Of a stretch of DNA of 64,000 bases, positions 21,421-33,100 are shown one piece after another; position 1 is the stretch's first letter; the number at the start of each line of letters is the position of its first letter. The stretch covers positions 30,453,818 to 30,517,817 of the forward strand of contig JAYGXS010000004.1 of the NCBI GenBank assembly GCA_036362985.1. The letters are read 5' to 3'. The DNA comes from Ligula intestinalis. Its lineage: Eukaryota > Platyhelminthes > Cestoda > Diphyllobothriidea > Diphyllobothriidae. The translations under genes were made by a program, and so were the position numbers. The notes under the pieces are model-generated. The model saw nothing but the letters and a program-made list of their open reading frames with translations, had not been told where the DNA came from and did not search any database.

Positions 21421-22299
21421 TACTACTTAACAAGACTATTCGCTTGAGATGAAATGCACTTATACCCCTGAGTCGCCGTCTAGTGTGGCTAAAAAATAAC
21501 GTAGTAAGAATCAAAAGGACCATAAAGTGCGGAACGGGGCTAGAGTTAGCTTTATTGGAGTCGACGTAACACTGACTGCATCCTTTGCAGAAGTAATCGC
21601 GTGAAACGTGACCGGAATTTTGCGGAGCAATTATTTCTCCGACTTCTAGCGCCAGCAGGAACCGTTTAAGTGGTCGCTGTAATTCCGGTTAAAGTAGCCC
21701 GGCACTCTGATTTAAAAGCACAAAGGCTTTCTTGGCAAAAATGCCCACCAGATATCCCGAATGACAACGCTTGCTCCTTGGTGAGAAAGTTTAACTACCA
21801 ATTCACAGGGGAGAAGCGCTGAAAGGGGTGTGTGCAAGTCAAAAGTGAGTTAGAACAGAGAGAAATCGCAGCAACTTTTTTATCTAGATTAAAATCAACC
21901 TTTTGACAGGAAAAGTTTCACAGAATCGCTCATACTCGTCGCTTTAGGAAAATACCTGTACGCTGCTTTGCATGCCTGCCCTCAAAAACTTTCCTGTTTC
22001 GTGGGAAGTGGGCTGAATTCTCAACAAATAGAAAATTGCCCGTTGAAAAAATTTATTTTAGGAGACTTCTCTGGTGCCACAGCAGGGGCTTCCGCAGTCT
22101 CTGGAAGAAAAAAATCTGCCTCAAATGCTTTTCGTTCTGCGTTCGCTGACCAAAACGACTTGGTTACTTTTAAGCTGTCCAATGCTCTGCTGCTCGTATG
22201 TTGCAACAATAAATGTAAGGAAAAGATTTAGAAGCCCCATTATTGGGGATTCATGAGCAGCAGGCGGAGATAGGTGAATACCTCGGTTTTAAAAGATGA

Positions 22300-22437
22300 T
22301 CAGAACTTTATGGACTTGGCTCTTAGGTCATTGAAGTAACGTACTACGCAAATGCAGGGCACAAAATCTGGGTTATGTTTCTTGCCGAGCAATAAGGTCT
22401 TGTGGTTTGGATGGCGTGGTGCATCTTCTCCGCCAAC
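22300..22437 (-). CDS. Possible terminal exon of an unidentified gene
   Basis: A pyrimidine-rich acceptor (TTAATTTTTTAG) ends at 22438 and opens 45 codons plus TGA at 22300-22302. The peptide ends FNDLRAKSIKF and has a DFVPCICVV stretch. It is on the MAEA strand, 3.1 kb past the last confirmed MAEA exon, which ends in phase 0, and this exon can start in phase 0. However it does not show the CPRT-like motif and KVYIM-like end I expect for MAEA. No good poly(A) signal follows. It could be MAEA's divergent last exon, another gene, or chance. Confidence 0.25.
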   Translation of the reverse strand, partial: VGGEDAPRHPNHKTLLLGKKHNPDFVPCICVVRYFNDLRAKSIKF

Positions 22438-22529
22438 CTAAAAAATTAAGCTGAGAACCGCGTTCTGACACCGAATGTTCACGAATGAGCCGTTAAAGGG
22501 CATTCAGTCGGTCAATCTATACTGTGAGA

Positions 22530-22606
22530 AGAATATTCGATCGCTGGGATGACACATTGATTCGCTAGGCGTTTCGACATCCGTCGCGGAGTCGTCTATA
22601 GAATCT
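22530..22606 (-). mobile_element. PLE 3' terminus, inverted, with decayed hammerhead core
   Basis: The minus strand reads GACGACTCCGCGACGGATGT, then CGAAACGCCTAGCG, then CCAGCGATCGAATATTC, matching the tail at 59.6 kb. The core CTGANGA has decayed to TAGACGA. It abuts a plus-strand PLE copy. Confidence 0.5.
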
Positions 22607-23215
22607 GGTGCATTTCCGGACGAACCGACTACGTAGGATAAACTGGCAGACTCCTCAAGACACGAATTGCCGAACACGCGGCACTAGCCCGGCGAATGAT
22701 GCCAATTATCAAGTTGTGGCTCATTGAACGAGACCTGGCCACATATTCAAATTTGATCAGGCCGAAATTTAAGCAAGACGTGACAATCGTGTGAGCCGAG
22801 AATTACTTGAATTATGGTTCACGGGTCTCCAGCCCATAAACAGGTGCAACGACTTGCCCAATCCATATTTGGTGCTGAGGCTCAATTTGGCCAGAGCAAG
22901 TCACCACTTGGGGAATTCACATAGCCACAGCGTCGTCTTACGCCAGCACGGGGGAACCAGATGGCCGAGCAATCATCACGTCCAACTTCACCACGCAAGT
23001 CAGAGCCTGCATGCCGGTAATCAATTAATCAACACACAAGACGGTAATTGTCGTTGTCATGCGTGCGTGGTAATGACTGTGTGCTGTAAATGCTGCAAAT
23101 TCCTGTGCATGCATCACCCGTTTATGCTACTATTATCTGTTCATGTCTCTGATGAAGAATCCCCTACGGATGTCGAAAACTCAAGCGAATAAGTTTCGCT
23201 CCAGCGATCGAATCT
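22607..23215 (+). mobile_element. Decayed PLE, GIY-YIG remnant and 3' tail
   Basis: Frameshifted remnants read TGRLLKTRIAEH, then RELLELW with a following INRC, matching TGRRLSSRITEH and RELLEAW in the 42.2-kb copy. The tail has CTGATGA (23149-23155), a possible stem ATCC/GGAT, GAAA (23175), then CCAGCGATCGAATCTTC. Confidence 0.65.
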
Positions 23216-23954
23216 TCTTACTTACTTCCTGGGGCTCGTATGTTCGCTTGTATTGGCAATCTTTACTGTCCTGGTGGACTAATTCTGTTCCATAGGCGTG
23301 TCCTCGTGCGTAGCTTATTGTGAAAGCCTATCCAGCGAAATCGACACCTGGGTTCCAGCAAAAAACAGGTCACAGAATTCCGTAAATTTTAGGAAGGAAA
23401 TCCAATGAATGGTGTGAATTCTTGCAGCTCCATTTCAGGCAACATGAATTTTACAAAATCGGTGCTTAGGCTTACAAGGAAACAGTGTTATGTATGAAGT
23501 CGACCGCAATGCCCCTGAATAGAACCATTTCAAATGAGCTTTTGTCGAGACAATAGGGACAATCCCCAAGTATCCATATAACTCGGCAAGAATCTACAAA
23601 GGGAGGTGCCGCCGGAAAGGAGATTAACACATGGACAATAGGACATGACCACTAAAACCTGTTCCCAAAGACCGGTCATTTTGGTGGACAGTTAGACGCT
23701 TACAAGCGAGAACCAATATTAAGTCAGGTTTCTGGGCAGATATATAGAATGTACTAACAAACTCGCAACAGTGGAAACCACAAAAGACGGGCCCTGCCCT
23801 TTAACTTAATTACATACAATCCAGCAAACAAGCACAGCGAACGTTATCCGAGGAAATACCGATTCCCGGGCCCGATGAATAAGTCAAACGATTAATAACA
23901 GCTGGAGCCGTTTAATGGATGATTAATGGGGTTTAGTAGGGAGTTCCGTACCGG

Positions 23955-24035
23955 ATGAGGATTCAAACTCGATGATTCCTCTTACATTTTTCACGATGGC
24001 TATCAAAATCAGTTAACGCTCTAACCCAGATGGAG
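23955..24035 (-). repeat. tRNA-derived SINE-like sequence
   Basis: The minus strand has an A-box-like TGGGTTAGAGCG (24017-24028) and a B-box-like GAGTTTGAATCC (23959-23970) at tRNA-like spacing. The cloverleaf is imperfect, so a SINE head or tRNA pseudogene is more likely than a functional tRNA. Confidence 0.45.
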
Positions 24036-24143
24036 ATTGGGTCATAAAGTATCTAGTTGAGGCAATTGAATGTCAAAAAAATAATAACTCCTGTCAGCGT
24101 TGGCGATGACGATTATGTATGCGAATTCTGATGATGACCATGG

Positions 24144-24845
24144 TTAATAATAATAATGTTTATTTGTGAGTCGTGCGGCAGGAATAAATTCGGTAGTTAT
24201 AGCCATTTTTGGTAGCGCTACTAAAACCAAGTCGCGGGAAGAGGCGGACCCACTTGTGCATGTACTTAACACAGTGAGACAAAGCATGATAAGGATAGTG
24301 CACAGATAAACGAAAGCAGAGGTCAACAGATAACACGGAAGCGCCCGACTGCATAAGTATATGTATCTGGTAAAAAAAGACGAAGTCCAGACCGGACAGG
24401 CGTGTAGAGGAAGGTAGGGATAAAAACATTGCTTGTAGCAGCTTATGAGACGAGGAAAGACTAGGAAAGATGGAAAAGAAGGGGCCGGGGGCGTAGGGGG
24501 AGCGAACTTCCCTGTTGCGGCAGCAATGAGTGGCAGGCACCAGTTTGTAAGTGTTGCTAGTTCAGGTTAGGAAACCAAGTACAAAAAGGAAGCCAATGCG
24601 TGGAGCTCAACAGGGAAAGGACAGTGGTTGCTGGGTTGATTGAAAAAAAAACAGAGGGATCAGCCAGGTCTTCACAAGATAAAAACACGCTGGGCTGACG
24701 AGACTGGAAATGTTTCGCCGGACCGTGGGCATGTGATCATGCCATCGGCAGTGGCCAGTTCAGAGATTGCCTACAAAGGATGCGATACAGGGAAATTATC
24801 AACTAAGCTCGAGGTTGCAAAATTCAGAATTCCGGTGGAAGAATC
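24144..24845. other. Unannotated interval
   Basis: No homology was recognised. An open frame on the minus strand here shows no splice sites or family motif, and TTTCGCCGGACCGTG near 24715 may belong to repeat P. Confidence 0.3.
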
Positions 24846-24849
24846 AGAC

Positions 24850-25530
24850 ATCATGTTGTGCTCACAGGAATGAGGCTGTTTGTTCGCTGACGCTTCGGAC
24901 AGCTGGGTCGACTGTAAACAGGCATATGGACCTTCCCGTGGCCTAAAAAGTCCTACGCCATTACGTGAGTAAACGACAGAACCAATTCAAACCGAACTTG
25001 GGATTTGCAAACGAAGACGGCCCTGTGACAAAACCACCGAAAGAGGGAGCAGGATTACCAGCATCCTCTACTGTGGGGACGAAGCCGTGAGAGAACCACA
25101 GCAGACGCGTCTCCGTCGCGTTCCCACCCGCCCTCACGGCGGCCAAGGTCTGCTACACCAAACCTCCCTTCGTTGGATCAACTCTCCCCCTCGCCCAATC
25201 CGTGTTTTTGATGACGGAGCAGCCCCTCCCGACCATGCTGCTCCGACTCCTCCTCCTCATCGCCGGAATTGAGGCCCACCCGGCGGGGCTCCGGATCCAA
25301 CAAGGGCTACCAGCCAACCGTGGGGACGAAACACGACGCTAACTGCTCTTAAGTCATGCTAAATTCCACACGGAGGGCCAAGCAGCGAATCGAGAAAAAT
25401 TGATCAGCCCATGACCAACACGTACAGCCACAACTTTAAATTGCTGATCGATAAAGTCAGGCCCAGCTGTCCGAAACGCCAGCGAATACATAAAATCATT
25501 CCAGTGAGCACAACATGATATCTGATTATA
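24850..25530. repeat. Repeat P, two copies in inverted arrangement
   Basis: ATCATGTTGTGCTCACAGGA (about 24849) and its inverted partner TCCAGTGAGCACAACATGAT (about 25499) mark the two outer ends. Inside, GGACAGCTGGG occurs once on each strand. AAACCACCGAAAGAGGGAGC (about 25031) matches repeat P at 11.1 kb. A short plus-strand frame at about 25220 encodes a 2A-like peptide (see findings). Confidence 0.5.
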
Positions 25531-25586
25531 GACTGCTTACAAAGGCAATTAAGATGCGTTAGCAACGAAAACGAAACGTAGGTTAC

Positions 25587-27134
25587 CTTTTTGCTGTATA
25601 CGTAGCCGTTCGGGAGAGCCATCGGCGGATTCTCTTCGTTCATCAAAAGGCCAGTCTGGTAGCAGGTGAGAACAGAATGGTCATAATTGCCGAAGGGAAG
25701 GTCGAAAGCCAGCCGGTTAATCAGTGGATGGCAAACTACGCAGTCTGGATGGCGAGCTTTGGCGCTGTAACAAAAACTGAAAACAGAAAAAAAACAAGTA
25801 AACAATCAGCCAATGAAAACCGACAGAGCTACACAGCAAATGGCACATGACAACTGTATGGGTCAGGCAAATGACGTCAGTTGTGGTGCTGGCCAGCATC
25901 AGACTTCTGCGTTGCCTAAAGAGGATGAGTCATTCAGTAATTTTACAAATAAAAGGCCCATCAGTCGGTAACTTACCGGGAAATATGCTTGGCTTGCTGT
26001 CCAACTACAACAGACTGTTTCGCCGATGACCTAAAATTACTTACGAGCCGAAGTAGATAGAGGGGAGATCTCTGCACTTACCACGAATGTGGCAGTGGTG
26101 CAATGGCGGTTGATTATAATTTTAGCGATGACATAAGAAATTGCAGGTGCAAATAGAAGCCTGAATGCCTGCATGCGGGTCCCTTGGGTCAGTTAATATT
26201 TACAGACGGTTTGAAGGAAGTCTTAGAGAGGTGAAAATAGGAGAAATTGCTAAGACTTATGGAGTGTTGCGAATATTCTTGTTACTCAAGTCCACGAGTG
26301 AACCTGTAGTCGTAGAATGAGAAACTCAACGCTAAGTCATCTTATCTCAGTAGTGCGAATTGAACGTATAACTTTTTTGTCAACGGTATAACTACAAGTT
26401 CGTTGTTCAAAGTAACCCGTGTCAGAGATTTTCATTGGTTTTACCATCGCAACAAGGATGCCAGTCATAGGCAGTGGACTGCAGTAGCAGTTATGCTCCA
26501 GCGCATAGTGTACTCGAATTTGACTCCAGCTTGGGTGGGGGAAGGTGAGCCCACTGGACGAAAGGTTTTCTTCATGAACGTTGTGTCCAGCGTGGACGAC
26601 ATCCATTTACGGGACTGTCTCGCTTCGTCAGGTTAAATGGTTTATAAAGATGGCTCAGTGTCAGCGAGCAGCCCTTATCATGCAAGTTACTATAGATTTC
26701 CCCTTTTCGGCTACGCCAGCTGAGGTTTAGCACCTGGTTTTTAGAGATTATTTCGGTTCGACCCCGTTGTTTTCAGTCGGATATATCTAAGTGACTGGCC
26801 TCTTCTGTGTCAAGGGTAATTTTTTTTAGAGAGCCGCACTGCAACTGGTGTCAATAACGAAGTGCTTAAGTCGTCCGGCATATTACTTGGTTACAGGTCA
26901 TGCCTTTTTGACCACAGATAGTCTGTGCCATTGCTAAGCCCTCAAAAGAGGGCCGTTCTCTTTCCTGACTTCAAGCATCGTGTGAATGTCATCACTAAGC
27001 TGAAGCACAAGGCTTGTCCAATCACGTAATCGGGTTGATTTTTGGTGAGGATATCATTGGAATACTGTCTTCTGGGATGCCAGAACAGATATTTTTAATG
27101 AGCAGATCGCTGTGCCGCACAGCGAAGTTGACAG

Positions 27135-27183
<49 letters not shown>

Positions 27184-30100
27184 TTTCCACTGAGCTGTGG
27201 ATAAAAAGTAGTACAGTAGGTGCATCGCATTCCCCTTGCCTTGCCTTGACATCACAATCACCAGAACCATGACGAAATCGCATAGTACGGTGTGCCGACT
27301 ACGATCCAAAGCGCCTGGCATAAAGGCCTTTTCTGTGTCAACAGCATGCCAGACTAGGGCCTAAGTCGTCAAAGTCTGACACTGATGACAGCAATAAAGA
27401 CTCACTGTCGGCGTTCAATTAAAACGTGGACCTGGCCCTGCGGAACGATGGCAACAGCATATCAACCAAAGATCTTAGTAGGGTAAGTGCGATGGAGGCG
27501 GGGGTATCTGTCGGTGCTCGGAAAATTAATGCCACAATGGCCATGACCTGGTATACACGTTCTTGACAATTGGCAACTTCTATGTTATACTGTGCCAGTG
27601 CTCGCCAGGCTAAGTCTGACATTGTTGGTGCATGACAAGTTCTCACAGACTAGTATGTGATACGCCATCAGTTGTTCCTTCCAGAGATGTCTGCTTACAT
27701 ACTTACCATTCAGCGTAGTCCGGATACATCGGTTCCTATAGACACCATAGCACAGGTGGAGTCGTGATGGGACTAGCATTTTTTAAGGTTAGAGATCCCG
27801 ATACAAGTTCGATTCCTAAGGCCCCAACCGGACCCTTGGATGAAGGTACAGTCTGGACGGCATCGATAGGCATTGATTTTTGGACACCATGGTTACCATG
27901 TCAGAATAAATTCAAAATACTCTGCGGTATTTCACAGGACGATCATTTAGCCAGGCCACGGCCTCCTGCTAGCACTGTCATTAGTAGTCAGGATTGGTTA
28001 TTTGCCAGACATCAATCTACTAACCAAGAAATTAACCTTAACTGATAGCGGTCCCAGTATCCGCCAGCCGTGGGTACAGTTTGGGAGAGGTACCCAAAAA
28101 TAAGAATGCTTCTTATTCTTTGCAGAAACATAGTGGTGGAAATGTAACCCAAAATTTGGAAAGTTTCAATACTGTTTGCTGAAAAACTCTACGCTACAGA
28201 GGTGTTACATCGTTGTACAGCGGTAAGAGTTTGCTAGAAACGTTTTGCTAGACGACTTCATTGTAGATTTTTCAGATTTAGTCGATGCAAATCGGTTTAT
28301 TGTTCTTTGCAGGATGTGATTAAGTTCAAAAATCACCAAAAGGCGGCAAACAGGCAGCCAAAGTAGTAACATACATGACTCAGGCTGTCAGTAAGCAGAT
28401 GACCTTGAGGGGGAAAAATTTGCCACAGTCGTATGTAAAGATGCTTACAACTACTGGGCTAGACCGGGGTGTTTTAAATGTAGCCAAAAGCCGTGATATC
28501 CGAGTCTAGTTACACCTTGTGTGCGTCCCCAAGGAAGAACATAACAAGAAGAGCGCAAACATAGAGGTATTTTAGCACACTTATTACTGCTGTACTTATG
28601 GCAAGCCAAACGTACAAGATTGGACTAATCAGATTCTGGTCTCAAGTGAGGAGCGACTGCATTGGCTTTGTGACTCATCCAGTTGGCCTGGCCGCAGCTG
28701 CGCGGCATCACGTGAACTGTGCGCGAGCGGACTGGTCGTATGGCGTGGGAACGACTCGTTTGGGCTGTGTGCGCACTCGGTTAAGTTGGCCCCTAACCCA
28801 GTGCGGAGGTGGCCAACGTCCGCTGGTTAATCTCCCAAAAAGCCCAAATGAAGCCTGACCTGAAACCTGATCGTGAGCAACTACTACCCACGTAAATACT
28901 AGTCCCTTAAACGCACGCCACTTCACTAGATTACGGGTTATTCGTGTGAATATTCAACTGTACGAACCAGAATGGGGCGTCAATAAGATGAAGGCTTTGT
29001 CCTCTCAGGAACCCAACAAGACCATGATGGGCAGATTTTAAGGATAACAAAGAAAAACAAGCTGTATAAAGGCAAATAGCACCACAGATCTAATAGTGAG
29101 AAACCCACAGTAGTTACTAGGATTCAAAAGCCCACCGCACACTTCGCTAAGATTATACTGGTGAGCAAGCAGTACTCATCTGAATGACTGCAGAAACAAG
29201 CATCAGTATGTGGGCTTTTTTTCGTGGAAAATTAACTTTTATGGTGTCTGTGGCACATAGCAAGTATCACTTTTTGGGGGTTCATCCTACGAAAGTTTTG
29301 TTTTAATACACCAAACGGTGTCCGAATTATGACTATGTGAACCCAGACGACATAGAACAACTATATATGCATTAGCCAAACAAGCAGCCCCAACCTTCTA
29401 ATGTCAAACCAGTGAGTAGGAATCTTGATGCACGCTGAGCTTGCACCCGGATGCAAGTTGACTGATCTTGACTATGCCGACGATATCGCTTTACTGGAAT
29501 CAAGCTTTGGCGATCTACAGTCTATGGGATCACGTATGAACGAGGTCGCTAAATCGACCGGTTTGTCCATCAACACCGGGAAGACCAAAGTGTTTTTATG
29601 CTGCATCCCAGCCCAAGAGAAGGCACTCCTCCAGATCAATGGCTGTCAAACTGAAGAAGTAGACAGTTTTAAATACTTCGATGCGAGGTTTCTGTCGAAT
29701 TTACAGGGTGAGGATGACATTATCGCCCGAAGTGACACAGCTCGACGAGTTTTCTCCAGCCTTCGAAGTTGCCTATGGACCCGACACGATATTTACATCT
29801 CCACAAAGGTCTGCGTGTACCGTGTACCGTGCACCTGTGCCGTCCGTTCTTCTATACGGATGCGAATGATAGGCTATGCGCGTGAAGATGAAAGGAAACT
29901 GGAGGTGTTTGACTAGTACTGATTGAGGACCATCATTTGGGTGAAGTACACCGACTTTATCTCAAATGAGACCGTCTTCAATCGCTGCGACAATATCACA
30001 AGGATATCCCATACCATTCAAAAAGGCGACTGAGGTGGTTTGGACACGTTCTTCGCCATCAATTTCAGGAGCTCAGTCTTACTGACCTCGACTTGAAACC

Positions 30101-33100
30101 GTTACCTAATTGGAAGCGTCGAAGAGGGGTCAACTTAAAAGCTGGCTTGACTCAGTCCGTCAGAACATGGAAGTGGTTTTTGGACCTTCGTTCTCCAGCG
30201 CTGGCGAAGAAAATGGCTCGAACTGTGCGGGCCTACGGCAACGGATCGTCGCGCGTGGAAAAGCACCGTACGGGACATCCCTGAAATCGGCTAGATCAGC
30301 CATGATCGCAGCCGCAAAAAGTACAGGTTGATGCACGCCGACAATGCTAATCTGGAGACAGGATTGAAGTATTCACAAAAGATTAAAACTGTAAAATCAT
30401 AGCTAGGCAATAAAAGAATAATGTTTAAATAATGTAGTTGGAGGACAAACTGAGTTTTGATTGCAGTAATGCCCGCCTTCACCGCAAGTGAGAAGGGGGT
30501 CAAAGACGAGAAAGAGTAGAAATTTGTGAAGGCCGCGTGGAAACGCTTGCATATCCATTGTTCATTGAGTTCATTCTGGGCCTGTGTGGAGAAGAGAACA
30601 CTGACGTCAGATACGCAAAGTCTGGCACTTTATAATGTCTGTGATTTTAAGCAGAAGTTTCCAGTAGATTGGAGTTGTGCCAATAATTTACACAAAACCA
30701 AAAAGCACAGGGGAAGCAGGTCCTATCACTTTTCTAGCAACAGTTGAAAAGGTACTCAAATAATCATCTAAAACTAACTAACTGGAAGCAAGTAGCTAGA
30801 TCATACAAGAACGACATTTTAATTAAAAACACTTAATGTGTATTGCTATCGAAAGATTAAGTGATCCGCAAGCACTGCTGTCCACAAGTCTTTCACTACA
30901 GGCTTTCCATACGAGAGGTGCTTTAAAATTCCAGCTGGGAAATTTTTGGGAGAATTATTCAAAAGAGCGAGCAACGTACCGCTTTTAGCTCAACTTCCTC
31001 GGGTGTCCTCATTGCCAAAAGCAGCATCGCCTGTCCCAGTTTGGTCGCCTGGTAGTCGTCGGGTTTTAGACCACCAGCAAGGTACTTGCGGGCATGTCTG
31101 TAAATAAGAAAAATTAAATCAAGACAGACAGCCAGATGCCACAACCTGAGGGGGGCCTCGTGGCACAACTACACTAAGCTTGATCCAGGTGGTAAATTTC
31201 ATAGACGAGCAAAAAGGGGAGGTGAGTTCGAACGGAGAATGAAAATTGTGCAGCCGAAATTTATGGCTATGATAAATTTTCAAAGATACAAAGATGCTTC
31301 GTGTGCTCAAACATAAGCGTACAGAGATGTGTACAAAATGGCTCGGGAATTGCCATACAATTTCGCTAACATCAGGGTATGTGCACCACGAAGGGAAGTG
31401 AACGCTTGATCGTCAGAGGCGTCTTGTCTAAAGACCGAGGATGTTCTTATTGTAGGGTATTAAAACGCCAACTTTACAGAAATACACAGCTGAATACAAA
31501 AAAAGACTCTAGCACAAGTTAAAGCCCAGAATTCCAAACGAATGTTGATTTCACAACATTTCATCATTTGGCTAATAAAACTCGACTAGGGAAAGGTCTC
31601 GATCAGAAAAATCACAGTCGCCGATTCCAAATACGCTTATTTCTTCTATATTGATGAAATAAAGGCAACAATTGGCAGCCGAAGATAGGCAAAAGATGGA
31701 CACAGTATATGGCAAGATAAAATTTGATCAGTAGAAATCCTTTTAAAACATCATGTATGGTATAGTTATTAGCATTAAAAACTACCACCGAAATCGACGG
31801 AAATGTGGTCTGCTTTTTACCTTAAGACTAAATGCTCCAAGGCCGCAAAGAGTCAGAGATTATATTGTGGAGCAAACGAAAATAAGGGGGTTTTAAAGGA
31901 TAAGGTTGTTTGAGTGGCACAGCAAGGGCGGAAGTTAAGTTACTCCTAAAAAAATATATGACTCACTGGATAGCTTCCAACCTTTTCCCTGCTTTGACCA
32001 GTAAGTACAGTTCAAAGACTCGGATGTCGAACTCGAAGAAACACTAAAATGGAAAAGCGATAGAGAATAAAACCGGCTAAGTACAAACAGAGGCACAGAA
32101 CAATTAGCTGAAGTTTAAAATTCTCGTAGGTAAATGATGATTAAGTTAATAGCAGGCGAGGGAAATCCAAGGCATGTTAGATCAAAAAACGTACCTCCGA
32201 TTTTTTCAGCTTATAGTTGGCCTCTTGAATCCACTGATGAGCAGGACCCGTGTCACCTTGAAGAAGAGCCTCACTGATAACAATGGCCTCCTCGTATATG
32301 TCAGTTAGACAAAGGCAACCGGCCGACGACGACTTGGCTAAACTCAAAGCAGACCTGTAGTGCCCAAGACAGAACAGGTGATCGGCCAGAAGTCGATGAA
32401 AGCGCGCAATGAATACACGTTGCTCCGGAGGCGTAAGCGGTTGTAATTGTGAATTCAGGACAGGGGGATTGAGTATTGAAACTTCATCTCGCGTTTCGCG
32501 GCCATTTCCAGGGTTTTCCACGATTACACTACCAGCCATTCCAGCAGAACGTAGGGGATTGTCTAAAGGTATCGAAGACTTACGTAATGACCACGCAGAT
32601 AATAAGTTACCATGATATTAGAATGGTCAATAACAAGTATAGGGGGAAGGACGGTGACAGAGAGCTACCACGGATTTCGCGAAGAGGCCAACTCTAGTGA
32701 GGTGCTTAATGATAGTAAACAGAATGAGGATGTGAACCTTCTGCGCTAACTTTTCACATACAATTAACGAAAGCCCGAATGTGGATATTTCTCTTTATGA
32801 GCTTACAATATCCGCTCAGTAAACAGAATTCTATGCGCTGATACTATTTAGGCTATCTGTAGCATTCTGCGAAACAAAAAAGTCGAAGAAAAGTAAACTG
32901 ATTATGTACATAAGGGCGAAAATGGCGAATATAAGATGTCTTATTGCCGAGAACCAGACAGGACGTTCGAAAAGAGCCACAGACAGGAGAGTCGCTTATA
33001 AATACTATATAGGGCGTGCGCAACACAAACTTCCACTAGCTTTACCTTTCAATCAACTGAAATAGACAAAAAGGTGCTGTAGGTTCTCTTCAAATACTCC

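Noticed and set aside
21968..22231. Possible exon on either strand (about 200 bp open in several frames)
   Set aside because: A good acceptor exists on the plus strand and an alternative reading on the minus, but no frame shows homology, so no strand can be chosen.
27022..27321. Minus-strand open frame rich in Met or Asp
   Set aside because: Produced by the (CAT)16 microsatellite; no family motif.
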